From the NCBI GenBank assembly GCA_044341625.1, contig JBIIRI010000054.1, forward strand, positions 1-21,271: a stretch of 21,271 bases of DNA. Direction: 5' to 3'. How positions within the stretch are numbered: the stretch's first letter is position 1; the number at the start of each line of letters is the position of its first letter. The position numbers and the translations under genes were made by a program. Below, piece by piece: positions 8,686-17,044 of the stretch. The DNA is from Falsiroseomonas sp044341625 (GTDB lineage: Bacteria; Pseudomonadota; Alphaproteobacteria; Acetobacterales; Acetobacteraceae). Below the pieces are notes generated by a model. The model saw nothing but the letters and a program-made list of their open reading frames with translations. It was not told where the DNA came from and searched no databases.

Positions 8686-10272
8686 ATGCTCGGCGAGGCG
8701 GATGTCATCGTCGTCGGCGGCGGCAGCGCCGGCTGCGTCGTCGCCGCGCGGCTGTCGGAAGACGCATCGACCCGCGTACTGCTGCTGGAAGCTGGCCCGC
8801 CCGATAGCAGCCCCTGGGTCCGGCTGCCGGCGGGCTATGCGAAGCTCTATGGCAGCGGGATCTACGATCCGAAGTTCATGACCGAACCCGAAGCGGCACT
8901 GGACGGCCGCGCGCTGCACTGGCCGCGCGGCCGCGTGCTGGGCGGGTCCGGCAGCGTCAACGGCCTCGTCTATCTGCGGGGCAGCCCGCATGACTACGAC
9001 CGCTGGGCGCAGGCCGGCGCGCGCGGCTGGTCCTATGAGGATGTGGCGCCGGTCTTCCGCCGGATGGAGACCTGGCTCGGCGACCCATCCGAGGCACGCG
9101 GCAAGGACGGGCCGATCCGTGTCAGCGAACCGAAGCGACTGGCGCAGGCGCCGCAGGCCTTCATCGATGCGGCCGTGGCCGCCGGCCTGCCCCGCTTCGG
9201 TGATGTGAATGATGGCGGCTCGATCGAAGGCGTCGGGCCAGTACAGCTGAATGTGGATGGGCGGTTCCGTTCGTCCTCCGCGCGCATGTATCTGCGCCCG
9301 GCGATGGCGCGCGGGAACCTTGAAGTGAAGACCGGCGTGCAGGTACAGCGCCTGATCTTCGAAGGCCAGCGCTGCGTCGGCGTCGCGACCGCGCAGGGCG
9401 AATTCCGCGCGCGGCGCAGCGTGGTGGTGTCCTCGGGCGCGCTGGAGACGCCGAAGCTGCTGATGCTGTCGGGCATCGGCGACGGCGTGGCGCTGTCTTC
9501 CATGGGCATCCCCGTGGTCGCGCACAGCCCCGATGTCGGACGCAACCTGCAGGACCATCTGATCGCGAAGTTCATCTTCCGCACGCGCCCCTGCGGCACG
9601 CTGAACGAGATCCTGCAAAGCCGCCTGAAGCAGGCCGCGATCGGGCTCGATTGGCTAGTGCGGAAATCCGGCCCGCTGGCGATCGGCGCGGGGGAGGCGA
9701 CGGGCTTCATCCGCGTGACGCCCGGCGCGGAGGAGCCGGAAGCGCAGCTGCTGTTCGTGAATTTCGCGACCTTCGACTACCGCAAGGGCCTGACGGATTT
9801 TCCGGGCGTGATGCTGAACTACGGCGCCTGCCGCCCCGACAGCCGCGGCACGCTGACGCTGCGAAGCCCGGACCCGCGCGACCCGCCGGTGATTCGGCCC
9901 AACTACCTCGACCACCCGAACGACCTGCGGGTGATGCTCGGCGCCGCCGCGATCTGCCGACGGATCGCGGCCCAGGCGCCCTTCCGCGACCTGATCGAGG
10001 AGGAATTGCGCCCAGGGCCCGATTCGACCTCCGACGCCGCGACGGAGGCGAATATCCGCGCCACCTCCGGCACCGTGTTCCACCCCTGCGGGACGGCGCG
10101 GATGGGCAGCGACGACCGCGCGGTGCTCGACCCGGAATTGCGCGTGCGGGGCGTGGAGGGGCTGCGGGTGGCCGATGCCAGCGTCTTCCCCTTGATCCCG
10201 TCCCCGAATATCCAGCCTGCCGCATTGATGGTCGGTGAGCGCTGCGCGGATTTTCTCCGCCGCGCCACCTGA
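8686..10272 (+). CDS. GMC-family FAD oxidoreductase (choline/alcohol dehydrogenase-like)
   Basis: A 528-residue flavoprotein expected to oxidise a primary or secondary alcohol, such as a polyol, sugar alcohol or aromatic alcohol, to an aldehyde or ketone. It has the FAD-binding GGGSAG (11-16) with E35 for ribose, GMC signature 1 around GRVLGGSGSVNG (about 81-92), signature 2 SGALETPKLLMLSGIG (about 250-265), and a C-terminal block HPCGTARMG followed by DASVFPLIPSPN. H466 and N508 are the likely catalytic His-Asn pair. There is no export signal. I take ATG 8686 as start, five bases after GAGG; GTG at 8683 is possible. Gaps are seven bases after the Bug gene and 15 before the SDR gene. Choline is not implied by context: no betaine aldehyde dehydrogenase is nearby. 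Confidence 0.92.
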   Translation: MLGEADVIVVGGGSAGCVVAARLSEDASTRVLLLEAGPPDSSPWVRLPAGYAKLYGSGIYDPKFMTEPEAALDGRALHWPRGRVLGGSGSVNGLVYLRGSPHDYDRWAQAGARGWSYEDVAPVFRRMETWLGDPSEARGKDGPIRVSEPKRLAQAPQAFIDAAVAAGLPRFGDVNDGGSIEGVGPVQLNVDGRFRSSSARMYLRPAMARGNLEVKTGVQVQRLIFEGQRCVGVATAQGEFRARRSVVVSSGALETPKLLMLSGIGDGVALSSMGIPVVAHSPDVGRNLQDHLIAKFIFRTRPCGTLNEILQSRLKQAAIGLDWLVRKSGPLAIGAGEATGFIRVTPGAEEPEAQLLFVNFATFDYRKGLTDFPGVMLNYGACRPDSRGTLTLRSPDPRDPPVIRPNYLDHPNDLRVMLGAAAICRRIAAQAPFRDLIEEELRPGPDSTSDAATEANIRATSGTVFHPCGTARMGSDDRAVLDPELRVRGVEGLRVADASVFPLIPSPNIQPAALMVGERCADFLRRAT

Positions 10273-10287
10273 GGGAGAACAGACAGA

Positions 10288-11031
10288 GTGACGAATGCAC
10301 GCAAGGCCGCGCTGGTGACCGGCGCCGGCAAGAATATCGGCCGCGCCGTCGCGCTCGGCCTGGCCGAGGACGGCTTCGATGTCGCGATCAACGGCGCGTC
10401 GGATGTGAAGGCGGCAGAAAGCGTGGCGTCGGAAGTGCGCGCGCTTGGCCGGAAAGCCGTGGTGATCATGGGCGATGTCGGCACCCGCGCCGAATGCGCG
10501 CGCATCGCGGCAGCGGCGCTGGCCGCCTTCGGCACGGTCGATGTGCTGGTGAACAACGCCGCGCTGCGACCCGCGAAGCCCTTCCTGGAGCTGACGGAGG
10601 AAGATTGGCGCCGCGTGATGGGCGTGGATGTGGAAGCCTCGATCTGGCTGTCGCAGGCGCTGCTGCCGGGGATGGTCGCGCAGGGCTGGGGCCGCATCGT
10701 GAACTTCACCGGCATGAACGCCATCCACGGCTATGCGGGCCGGGCGCCGGTCTCTGTCGCGAAGCACGGGCTGTGGGGCCTGACCAAGTCACTGGCGAAG
10801 GAATTCGCGAAGGCGGGCATCACGGTGAACGCCGTCTCGCCGGGGCCCATCGCGGCGGATGACGATGTGCCGGGGGTGGCGAATAGCCGCACGGGCTATG
10901 TCGCGAAGGTCCCGATGGCCCGCATGGGCACACCGGCCGAGATCGCAACCGTGGTGCGGATGCTGGTGAGCGAAGGCGGCGCCTATGTCACCGGTCAGAT
11001 GCTGCAGGTGAATGGCGGCGCGGAGACCTGA
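10288..11031 (+). CDS. SDR-fold protein lacking the canonical catalytic Tyr and Ser
   Basis: A 247-residue short-chain dehydrogenase/reductase fold protein. The NAD(P)-binding motif TGAGKNIG (11-18), NNAA (89-92), the lysine K159 in SVAKHG, the PG motif (185-186) and the C-terminal QMLQVNGG are all in place. The catalytic tetrad is not: the Tyr four residues before the Lys is V155, the Ser thirteen residues before that is G142 (next to T141), and the usual Asn of the VNLxG segment is D114. Either chemistry is altered or the protein binds cofactor without classical dehydrogenase activity. Start is GTG at 10288 with GAGGGAGAA upstream; it must be near here because the Rossmann strand begins at residue 6. 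It is the last gene of the plus-strand run and 15 bases from the GMC gene. Confidence 0.9.
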   Translation: MTNARKAALVTGAGKNIGRAVALGLAEDGFDVAINGASDVKAAESVASEVRALGRKAVVIMGDVGTRAECARIAAAALAAFGTVDVLVNNAALRPAKPFLELTEEDWRRVMGVDVEASIWLSQALLPGMVAQGWGRIVNFTGMNAIHGYAGRAPVSVAKHGLWGLTKSLAKEFAKAGITVNAVSPGPIAADDDVPGVANSRTGYVAKVPMARMGTPAEIATVVRMLVSEGGAYVTGQMLQVNGGAET

Positions 11032-11048
11032 GGGCAGGATCGCTCACG

Positions 11049-11083
11049 CCCCGCGTAGGAGGCCCTCGCCTCCATGCGCGGGG
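11049..11083. terminator. Hairpin between convergent genes, candidate bidirectional terminator
   Basis: A two-part stem: CCCCGCG (11049-11055) pairs with CGCGGGG (11077-11083), and inside it GGAGGC (11058-11063) pairs with GCCTCC (11068-11073) around the loop CCTC. It lies in the 66-base gap between the SDR stop and the stop of the opposing aminopeptidase gene, where a shared terminator is expected. There is no T-run on either strand, so efficiency is uncertain. Confidence 0.6.
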
Positions 11084-11097
11084 ACGTGGCGCGGGTC

Positions 11098-12342
11098 TCA
11101 GCGCGGCCCCGCCACGAACTCCCCCTGCCGCATCAGCGGCTCCACCGCGCCCGACTGCGTGATTCCGTCCAGGTCCACCGCGCCGGACCCGATCATCCAG
11201 TCGATATGGATCAGCGACGCATTCGCGCCGCGTTCGGCCAGCTTCTCCATCGGCACGCCCACGCTGTCGCGCAGGCAGGTGGTGTAGGCCTGACCCAGCG
11301 CGATGTGGCTGGCCGCGTTCTCGTCGAACAGCGTGTTGCGGAACAGCAGGCCGGAACGTGAGATGGGCGAGGAATGCGGCACCAGCGCGACCTCTCCCAG
11401 CCGCGCCGCGCCTTCATCCGTGCCCAGCACCTTGTGCAGCACCTCGGCGCCCCTGGTCGCGTTCGCCTCCACGATCCGCCCGGCTTCGAAGCGCACGGCG
11501 ATGTCCTCGATCAGCGTGCCCTGGTAGGCCAGCGGCTTGGTGCTGCGGACCATGCCTTCCACGCGCAGCTTGTGCGGGGTGGTGAAGACTTCCTCGGTCG
11601 GGATGTTCGGGTTGCAGGTGATGCCGTTCTTCGCCGGCTCCGCGCCGCCGGACCACAAATGCCCATCCGCCAGCCCGACACGCAGATCGGTGCCCGGGCC
11701 ACGGAAATGCAACTCACGAAAATCCTTGCCGTTGAGGAAGGCGGTGCGCGCATGCAGGGTGCGGTTATGCGCCGCCCAATCGGCCACCGGGTCGGCCACA
11801 TCCACGCGGCAGGCGGCGAAGATCGCCTCCCACAGCGCCGCGACGGCCTGATCCTGCGGCAGTTCGGGAAACACCTGCCGCGCCCAGCCCGGCGTCGCGG
11901 CCGGCACCAGGTTCCAGTTGATCGCGAAGCCGGTGATCAGTTCCAGCGCGGGGCGATAGGCGATGCTGCGCGCCTTGTTCGCCCGCGCCACCTTCGCCGG
12001 GTCCTGGCCCGAGAGCAGGGTCGGATCCTCCCCCACCACCGCCAGCCTTGCGGCGCCGCCGCGAAACGCATTCGCCATCGCCTCGAACAGCCAGCCGGGC
12101 GCGACATCGAAGGCGGTGTCGGGATGGGCGTGGCGGTAGCGCGCCAGCGTCACCTCATCATCGCCGATCAGCGGCGTAACCAGCGTCGCCCCCGCGCGAT
12201 AGGCATGGGCGGTGATGCGGCGGACCAGCGGCATCGCCTCGATCGGCGCGGTCATCACGACTTCCTGCCCGGCGCGCAGGTTCAGCCCGACATGGACGGC
12301 CAGCGCCGCGAGCTTGTCGAGCTTCGTCTCGAAATCCGTCAT
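11098..12342 (-). CDS. M29-family metallo-aminopeptidase (AmpS / aminopeptidase T type)
   Basis: A 414-residue cytoplasmic leucyl-type aminopeptidase of family M29, releasing N-terminal residues with two metal ions. Metal ligands can be placed from the pattern: E250/E251 in PNIPTEEVFTTP, E317 in LGEVALVP, H346 in SHIALGQ, and H379 and D381 in HIDWMIGS. The spacing agrees within two residues with the ligand set I recall for Staphylococcus aureus AmpS, and the length is typical of the family. The ATG at 12342-12340 is preceded by AGGACAGG, a moderate ribosome-binding site. The gene starts 15 bases after the stop of the TlpA-like gene, so the two form a short minus-strand operon. There is no signal peptide, which places the peptidase in a different compartment from its operon partner. 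Confidence 0.93.
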   Translation of the reverse strand: MTDFETKLDKLAALAVHVGLNLRAGQEVVMTAPIEAMPLVRRITAHAYRAGATLVTPLIGDDEVTLARYRHAHPDTAFDVAPGWLFEAMANAFRGGAARLAVVGEDPTLLSGQDPAKVARANKARSIAYRPALELITGFAINWNLVPAATPGWARQVFPELPQDQAVAALWEAIFAACRVDVADPVADWAAHNRTLHARTAFLNGKDFRELHFRGPGTDLRVGLADGHLWSGGAEPAKNGITCNPNIPTEEVFTTPHKLRVEGMVRSTKPLAYQGTLIEDIAVRFEAGRIVEANATRGAEVLHKVLGTDEGAARLGEVALVPHSSPISRSGLLFRNTLFDENAASHIALGQAYTTCLRDSVGVPMEKLAERGANASLIHIDWMIGSGAVDLDGITQSGAVEPLMRQGEFVAGPR

Positions 12343-12356
12343 CGCCTGTCCTGCTC

Positions 12357-12950
12357 TCACGTATTCGTCGTGGTGGAGGCGGGCGCCGCGCCGCGCACCA
12401 GGCGGCGGACGGCCGCCAGGATCTCGGCCCGGTCCCAATCCGCCTCCCCCTCCAGCCGCCCCACTTCCAAGCCGCGCCGGTCGAGGATGACCGTGGTCGG
12501 CAGCCCGCGCACGCCGAGCGCGCGGCCCGTCGCCCCGCGCGGGTCGAACCACATACCGAGATGCCTGAGGCCGATGCGCTGGTAGAAGGGCTCTACCTGC
12601 GCCCGCCCGCCACGGTCCGAGGACAGCGCCAGCACCTCGATCCCCTCGCGCGACAGGATGGCGTGGGCGCGGTCCAGCGCCGGCATTTCGGCCACGCAGG
12701 GCGGGCACCAGGTGGCCCAGAAATTCACGACCAGCCCCTTGCCCCGGAAGGCCTCGAAGCGTGTCTCGCGCCCTTCGGAATCCTGGAAGGTCAGGCCTTC
12801 GGGCAGGGCGCGGCCTTCCGGCGTCTCCCGCAGCCGGGACAGGCCCCCATCGGCCGGCATGGCGGCGGCTTGACGCGGCAGCGCGGCGGTGGCCAGGGTC
12901 CCGCCGACCATCAGGCCCAGCAGGTTGCGGCGGGGCCAGGGCTTCAGCAC
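12357..12950 (-). CDS. TlpA-like exported thioredoxin-fold protein
   Basis: A 197-residue periplasmic thiol-disulfide protein. The N-terminus, PWPRRNLLGLM and a hydrophobic Ala/Gly/Leu run, looks like a Tat-type signal with cleavage near A30 (RQAAA). The thioredoxin fold follows: VVNFWATWCPPC with active-site C82 and C85, and the cis-proline loop LPTT at P151. Relatives reduce cytochrome c or cuproprotein cysteines or cope with oxidative stress. I chose GTG at 12950 because it captures the whole signal and has GGAG eight bases upstream. ATG at residue 14 or 31 would remove the signal. The start is only 12 bases from the argH start on the other strand. Its partner downstream is the M29 peptidase. 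Resa/CcmG-like roles cannot be separated from sequence alone. Confidence 0.88.
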   Translation of the reverse strand: MLKPWPRRNLLGLMVGGTLATAALPRQAAAMPADGGLSRLRETPEGRALPEGLTFQDSEGRETRFEAFRGKGLVVNFWATWCPPCVAEMPALDRAHAILSREGIEVLALSSDRGGRAQVEPFYQRIGLRHLGMWFDPRGATGRALGVRGLPTTVILDRRGLEVGRLEGEADWDRAEILAAVRRLVRGAAPASTTTNT

Positions 12951-12962
12951 AGGACCATCTCC
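12951..12962. promoter_or_regulatory. 12-base divergent start region holding both ribosome-binding sites
   Basis: Plus strand: AGGA at 12951-12954 sits eight bases before the argH GTG. Minus strand: GGAG (12962-12959) sits eight bases before the tlpA GTG. No room remains for promoters, so each gene's promoter should lie inside the other's coding sequence and the 5' mRNAs must overlap. Confidence 0.6.
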
Positions 12963-14359
<1,397 letters not shown>

Positions 14360-14363
<4 letters not shown>

Positions 14364-14482
14364 GGCTGCTTGCGCTCGGCGTGGCGCTGCTGCTGCTGGC
14401 GGCCTGCGGCCGGGTGGGGGATATCCGCCCGCCCGGCCCGACGGATCAGGTGACCTTCCCGCGCAGTTACCCCAGCCGCTGA
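14360..14482 (+). CDS. lptM: LptM (YifL)-type small lipoprotein, 40 residues
   Basis: A tiny reading frame, MRLLALGVALLLLAACGRVG and 20 further residues, starting with ATGA overlap on the argH stop. Residues 3-13 are the hydrophobic signal; the lipobox is LAAC (13-16), so C16 is the predicted lipidated first residue, followed by G17. The short mature part is Pro-rich (IRPPGP). LptM-family lipoproteins help the outer-membrane LPS transporter LptDE mature, and the C-G-x-x-G-x-x-x-P-P pattern after argH or before lysA is a frequent alphaproteobacterial arrangement. Membership in the family is by pattern and position; function here is inferred. Confidence 0.8.
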
Positions 14483-14555
14483 CGGCGCCCTTCCTTTCCA
14501 ACCGCGCGGCGCGTGATGTAGCCTTTCCGACAAGACGATAGTCGGAGGAAACACC

Positions 14556-15524
14556 ATGCGCCGTCGTACCCTGATCGGGGGCGCCATGCCCCTGGCTGGG
14601 CTTGCCGCCCTGCCGCGCCCGGTCCGCGCGCAAGCCTGGCCGACGCGGCCGGTGCGGCTGCTGGTGCCCTTCATCCCCGGCAGCGCGCCCGACGTCATCG
14701 CGCGGCAGATCGCGGAGCGCATCTCCCCGATCCTCGGCCAGCCCGTGGTGGTCGAGAATCGTGGCGGCGCTGGCGGCAATATCGGCTTCGAGGCCGCGGC
14801 ACGCAGCGCGCCGGACGGCACCACGCTGATGCTCGGCACCAATTCGCTGGTCATTAACCCGGCGCTGACGCGGCGCACGCTGCCCTTCGACGCCTTCCGC
14901 GATTTCGCGCCCATCACCGTCGTCTTCGGCATGCCGCACATCCTGATCGTGCCGCCGAACGGTCCCGCCAGCGCGGCCGCGCTGATCGAGAGCCTGCGTG
15001 CGCGGCCCGACCAGAACTATGCCTCCGGCGGCAACGGATCGGGCGCGCATCTGGCGGCGGAGATGTTCAAGGCCACCGCCCGGGTGCAGGCGACGCATGT
15101 GCCCTTCCGCGGCGCGCCCGACATCGTGAACAACGTCATGAGCGGCCAGGTGCAGTTCGGCTTCCCGACGCTGTCCACCGCGACGGAACTTGTGAAGACG
15201 GGGCGGCTGAAGGGGATCGCAGTCACCTCCCCCGCGCGCAACCACGCCCTGCCGGAAGTGCCCGCGCTCGCCGAGACGCTGCCGGGCTTCGACCTAACCT
15301 CCTGGTTCGCGGTGCTGGCGCCGGCCGGCACGCCGACCGAGGTGATCCGCCGCACGGACGCCGCCCTGCAGGAAGCGCTGGCCGATGCCGCCTGGCGCGC
15401 CCGCGTCACCGCCGATGGCAGCGCCGCCATGGGTCTCGGGCCGGAAGCCTTCGCCACCTTCCTCCGTGCTGAGGCCGCGAAATGGGGCGAGGCCGTCCGC
15501 CTCTCTGGCGCACAGGTGGACTGA
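14556..15524 (+). CDS. Bug/TctC-family tripartite tricarboxylate-type substrate-binding protein (2)
   Basis: A 322-residue periplasmic receptor of the same family as the one at 7698 but clearly a different sequence. The signal MRRRTLIGGAMPLAG has a Tat-like arginine run and ends near V-R-A25 before QAWP. The family pattern follows: VRLLVPFIPGSAPD, PVVVENRGGAGGNIG and APDGTTLMLGTNS. GGAGGAAA lies just before the ATG, a strong ribosome-binding site. No TctA/TctB genes are visible. The stop is five bases before the sulfatase ATG, so the two are probably coupled and may handle the same sulfated or anionic compound. It lies between the lptM and lysA genes, where a transport protein is unexpected. 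Confidence 0.9.
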   Translation: MRRRTLIGGAMPLAGLAALPRPVRAQAWPTRPVRLLVPFIPGSAPDVIARQIAERISPILGQPVVVENRGGAGGNIGFEAAARSAPDGTTLMLGTNSLVINPALTRRTLPFDAFRDFAPITVVFGMPHILIVPPNGPASAAALIESLRARPDQNYASGGNGSGAHLAAEMFKATARVQATHVPFRGAPDIVNNVMSGQVQFGFPTLSTATELVKTGRLKGIAVTSPARNHALPEVPALAETLPGFDLTSWFAVLAPAGTPTEVIRRTDAALQEALADAAWRARVTADGSAAMGLGPEAFATFLRAEAAKWGEAVRLSGAQVD

Positions 15525-15529
15525 CGGAG

Positions 15530-16993
15530 ATGACAACCTCACCGCAGAATCTGCTGATCATCCTCTCCGACGAGCACACGCCGCGCGCGATGGGCTGCGC
15601 CGGGCATCCCTTCGCCCGCACGCCCAATCTCGACGCGCTGGCGGCGCGCGGCACGCGCTTCGCATCGGCCTACACGCCCTCGCCCATCTGCGTGCCGGCC
15701 CGCGCCGCGCTCGCCACCGGCCGCGCGCTGCACGCGATGGGCCGGCACTACGACAACGCCGATCCCTATGACGGCAACGTCCGATCCTGGCACCACGCGC
15801 TGCGCGCGGGCGGGCACGACGTGGCCTCGATCGGCAAGCTGCACTTCCGGGGACTTGCGGGTGACGACCACGGCTTCGCCGAGGAACGCCTGGCGATGCA
15901 TGTCGTGGACGGCAAGGGCGACCTGCTCGGGCTGATCCGCGACGAGACGGCGCCGCCCCGCAAGGGCGCGGCCAAGCTCTCCGCCACCGCCGGCCCTGGC
16001 GAAAGCGACTACACGCGCTACGACCGCGACATCGCCGCCGCGGCGGAGGCCTGGCTGGCGGCCAAGGCCGGCGCGGCGCCGGGCAAGCCCTGGTGCCTCT
16101 TCGTCTCGCTCGTCACGCCGCATTTCCCGCTAGTCGCCCCGCCCGAGCATTTCGCCCTGTTCCCGCCGGAGGTGGTGGGGATGCCGAAGCTCTACGCGCC
16201 GGAGGACCGGCCGACGCATCCCTTCCTGGCCGACTATGCCCGCACCGTCCCCTATGATTCGCATGTGCAAGGCAGGGCGGATGTGCAGCGCATGATGGCC
16301 GGCTACTACGGCCTCGTTTCCTTCATGGACGAGCAGGTCGGGCGGTTGCTGCGGGCGCTGGACGCCGCGGGCCTCGGTGCGACGACGCGCGTGCTCTACG
16401 CCTCCGACCACGGCGACAATGTCGGCGCGCGCGGCCTATGGGGTAAGTCCACCATGTATGAGGAGAGCGTCGGCGTGCCGATGATCCTGGCCGGGCAGGG
16501 CGTGCCGCGCGGCGTGGTGCACACCCCGGCCTGCCTGACGGATGTCTTCGCGACCGTGCTCGACGCCACCGGCTGCGGGGAGGCGCCGCCGCCCGGCTCC
16601 ACCTCGCTGCTCGCGCTGGCGACCGGTGCGGAGGCGGATCGCGCCGTGCTGTCGCAGTACCACGCCTCCGGCTCGCAGGAAGCGGCCTTCATGCTGCGGC
16701 GCGGCCGGTGGAAATACGTCCGCTACGTCACCTATCCGACGCAGCTCTTCGACCTCGACGCCGATCCGGAGGAGCTGCGCGACCTCGGCGCTGACCCGGC
16801 GCATGCCGCGACGCGGACGGAGCTGGAGGCGGTGCTCGCCGCCCTTCTGGGCACCGCGCCGGAGACGCTCGATGCGACGGTGAAGGCGCGCCAGCGAGCG
16901 ATCCTGGCGGAGAATGGCGGGCGGGACGCGGTGGTGGCGCGCGGCGACCTGCCCTATTCCCCCCCGCCCGGCGTGCGTGCGGCCTGGAGCTGA
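15530..16993 (+). CDS. Type I (formylglycine) sulfatase family hydrolase
   Basis: A 487-residue alkaline-phosphatase-superfamily enzyme, expected to hydrolyse a sulfate ester, or possibly a phosphonate or phosphate ester. The formylglycine motif is C54-V-P-A-R58 followed by ALATGR. Probable metal and sulfate ligands are D14 in LSDEH, K103 and H105 in IGKLHF, H198 in TPHFPL, D293 and H294 in ASDHGDN, and K306 in GKSTMYEE. There is no recognisable signal peptide, so a cytoplasmic location is likely. Cys-type maturation needs a formylglycine-generating enzyme or anSME, neither of which is in the window. The ATG follows the Bug stop by five bases, with CGGAG directly adjoining it and AGGTGG further upstream. 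Choline sulfatase or a phosphonate monoesterase are alternatives. Confidence 0.9.
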   Translation: MTTSPQNLLIILSDEHTPRAMGCAGHPFARTPNLDALAARGTRFASAYTPSPICVPARAALATGRALHAMGRHYDNADPYDGNVRSWHHALRAGGHDVASIGKLHFRGLAGDDHGFAEERLAMHVVDGKGDLLGLIRDETAPPRKGAAKLSATAGPGESDYTRYDRDIAAAAEAWLAAKAGAAPGKPWCLFVSLVTPHFPLVAPPEHFALFPPEVVGMPKLYAPEDRPTHPFLADYARTVPYDSHVQGRADVQRMMAGYYGLVSFMDEQVGRLLRALDAAGLGATTRVLYASDHGDNVGARGLWGKSTMYEESVGVPMILAGQGVPRGVVHTPACLTDVFATVLDATGCGEAPPPGSTSLLALATGAEADRAVLSQYHASGSQEAAFMLRRGRWKYVRYVTYPTQLFDLDADPEELRDLGADPAHAATRTELEAVLAALLGTAPETLDATVKARQRAILAENGGRDAVVARGDLPYSPPPGVRAAWS

Positions 16994-17028
16994 CGGCGCG
17001 GCGGGCTCTTCACGAAAGGGCGCGGCCA

Positions 17029-17044
17029 CCCCTATTGAGGGGGG
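17029..17044 (+). promoter_or_regulatory. Hairpin overlapping the lysA ribosome-binding site
   Basis: CCCCT (17029-17033) can pair with AGGGG (17038-17042) around loop ATTG. The right arm is part of GAGGGGGG (17037-17044), the Shine-Dalgarno of lysA. The stem has only five pairs but is GC-rich, and would partly hide the ribosome site. Regulation is conjecture. Confidence 0.35.

Noticed and set aside
8686..10272. Calling the GMC enzyme choline dehydrogenase (betA)
   Set aside because: The GMC family is clear but no betaine aldehyde dehydrogenase, BetI regulator or choline transporter is adjacent, so the substrate is left open.
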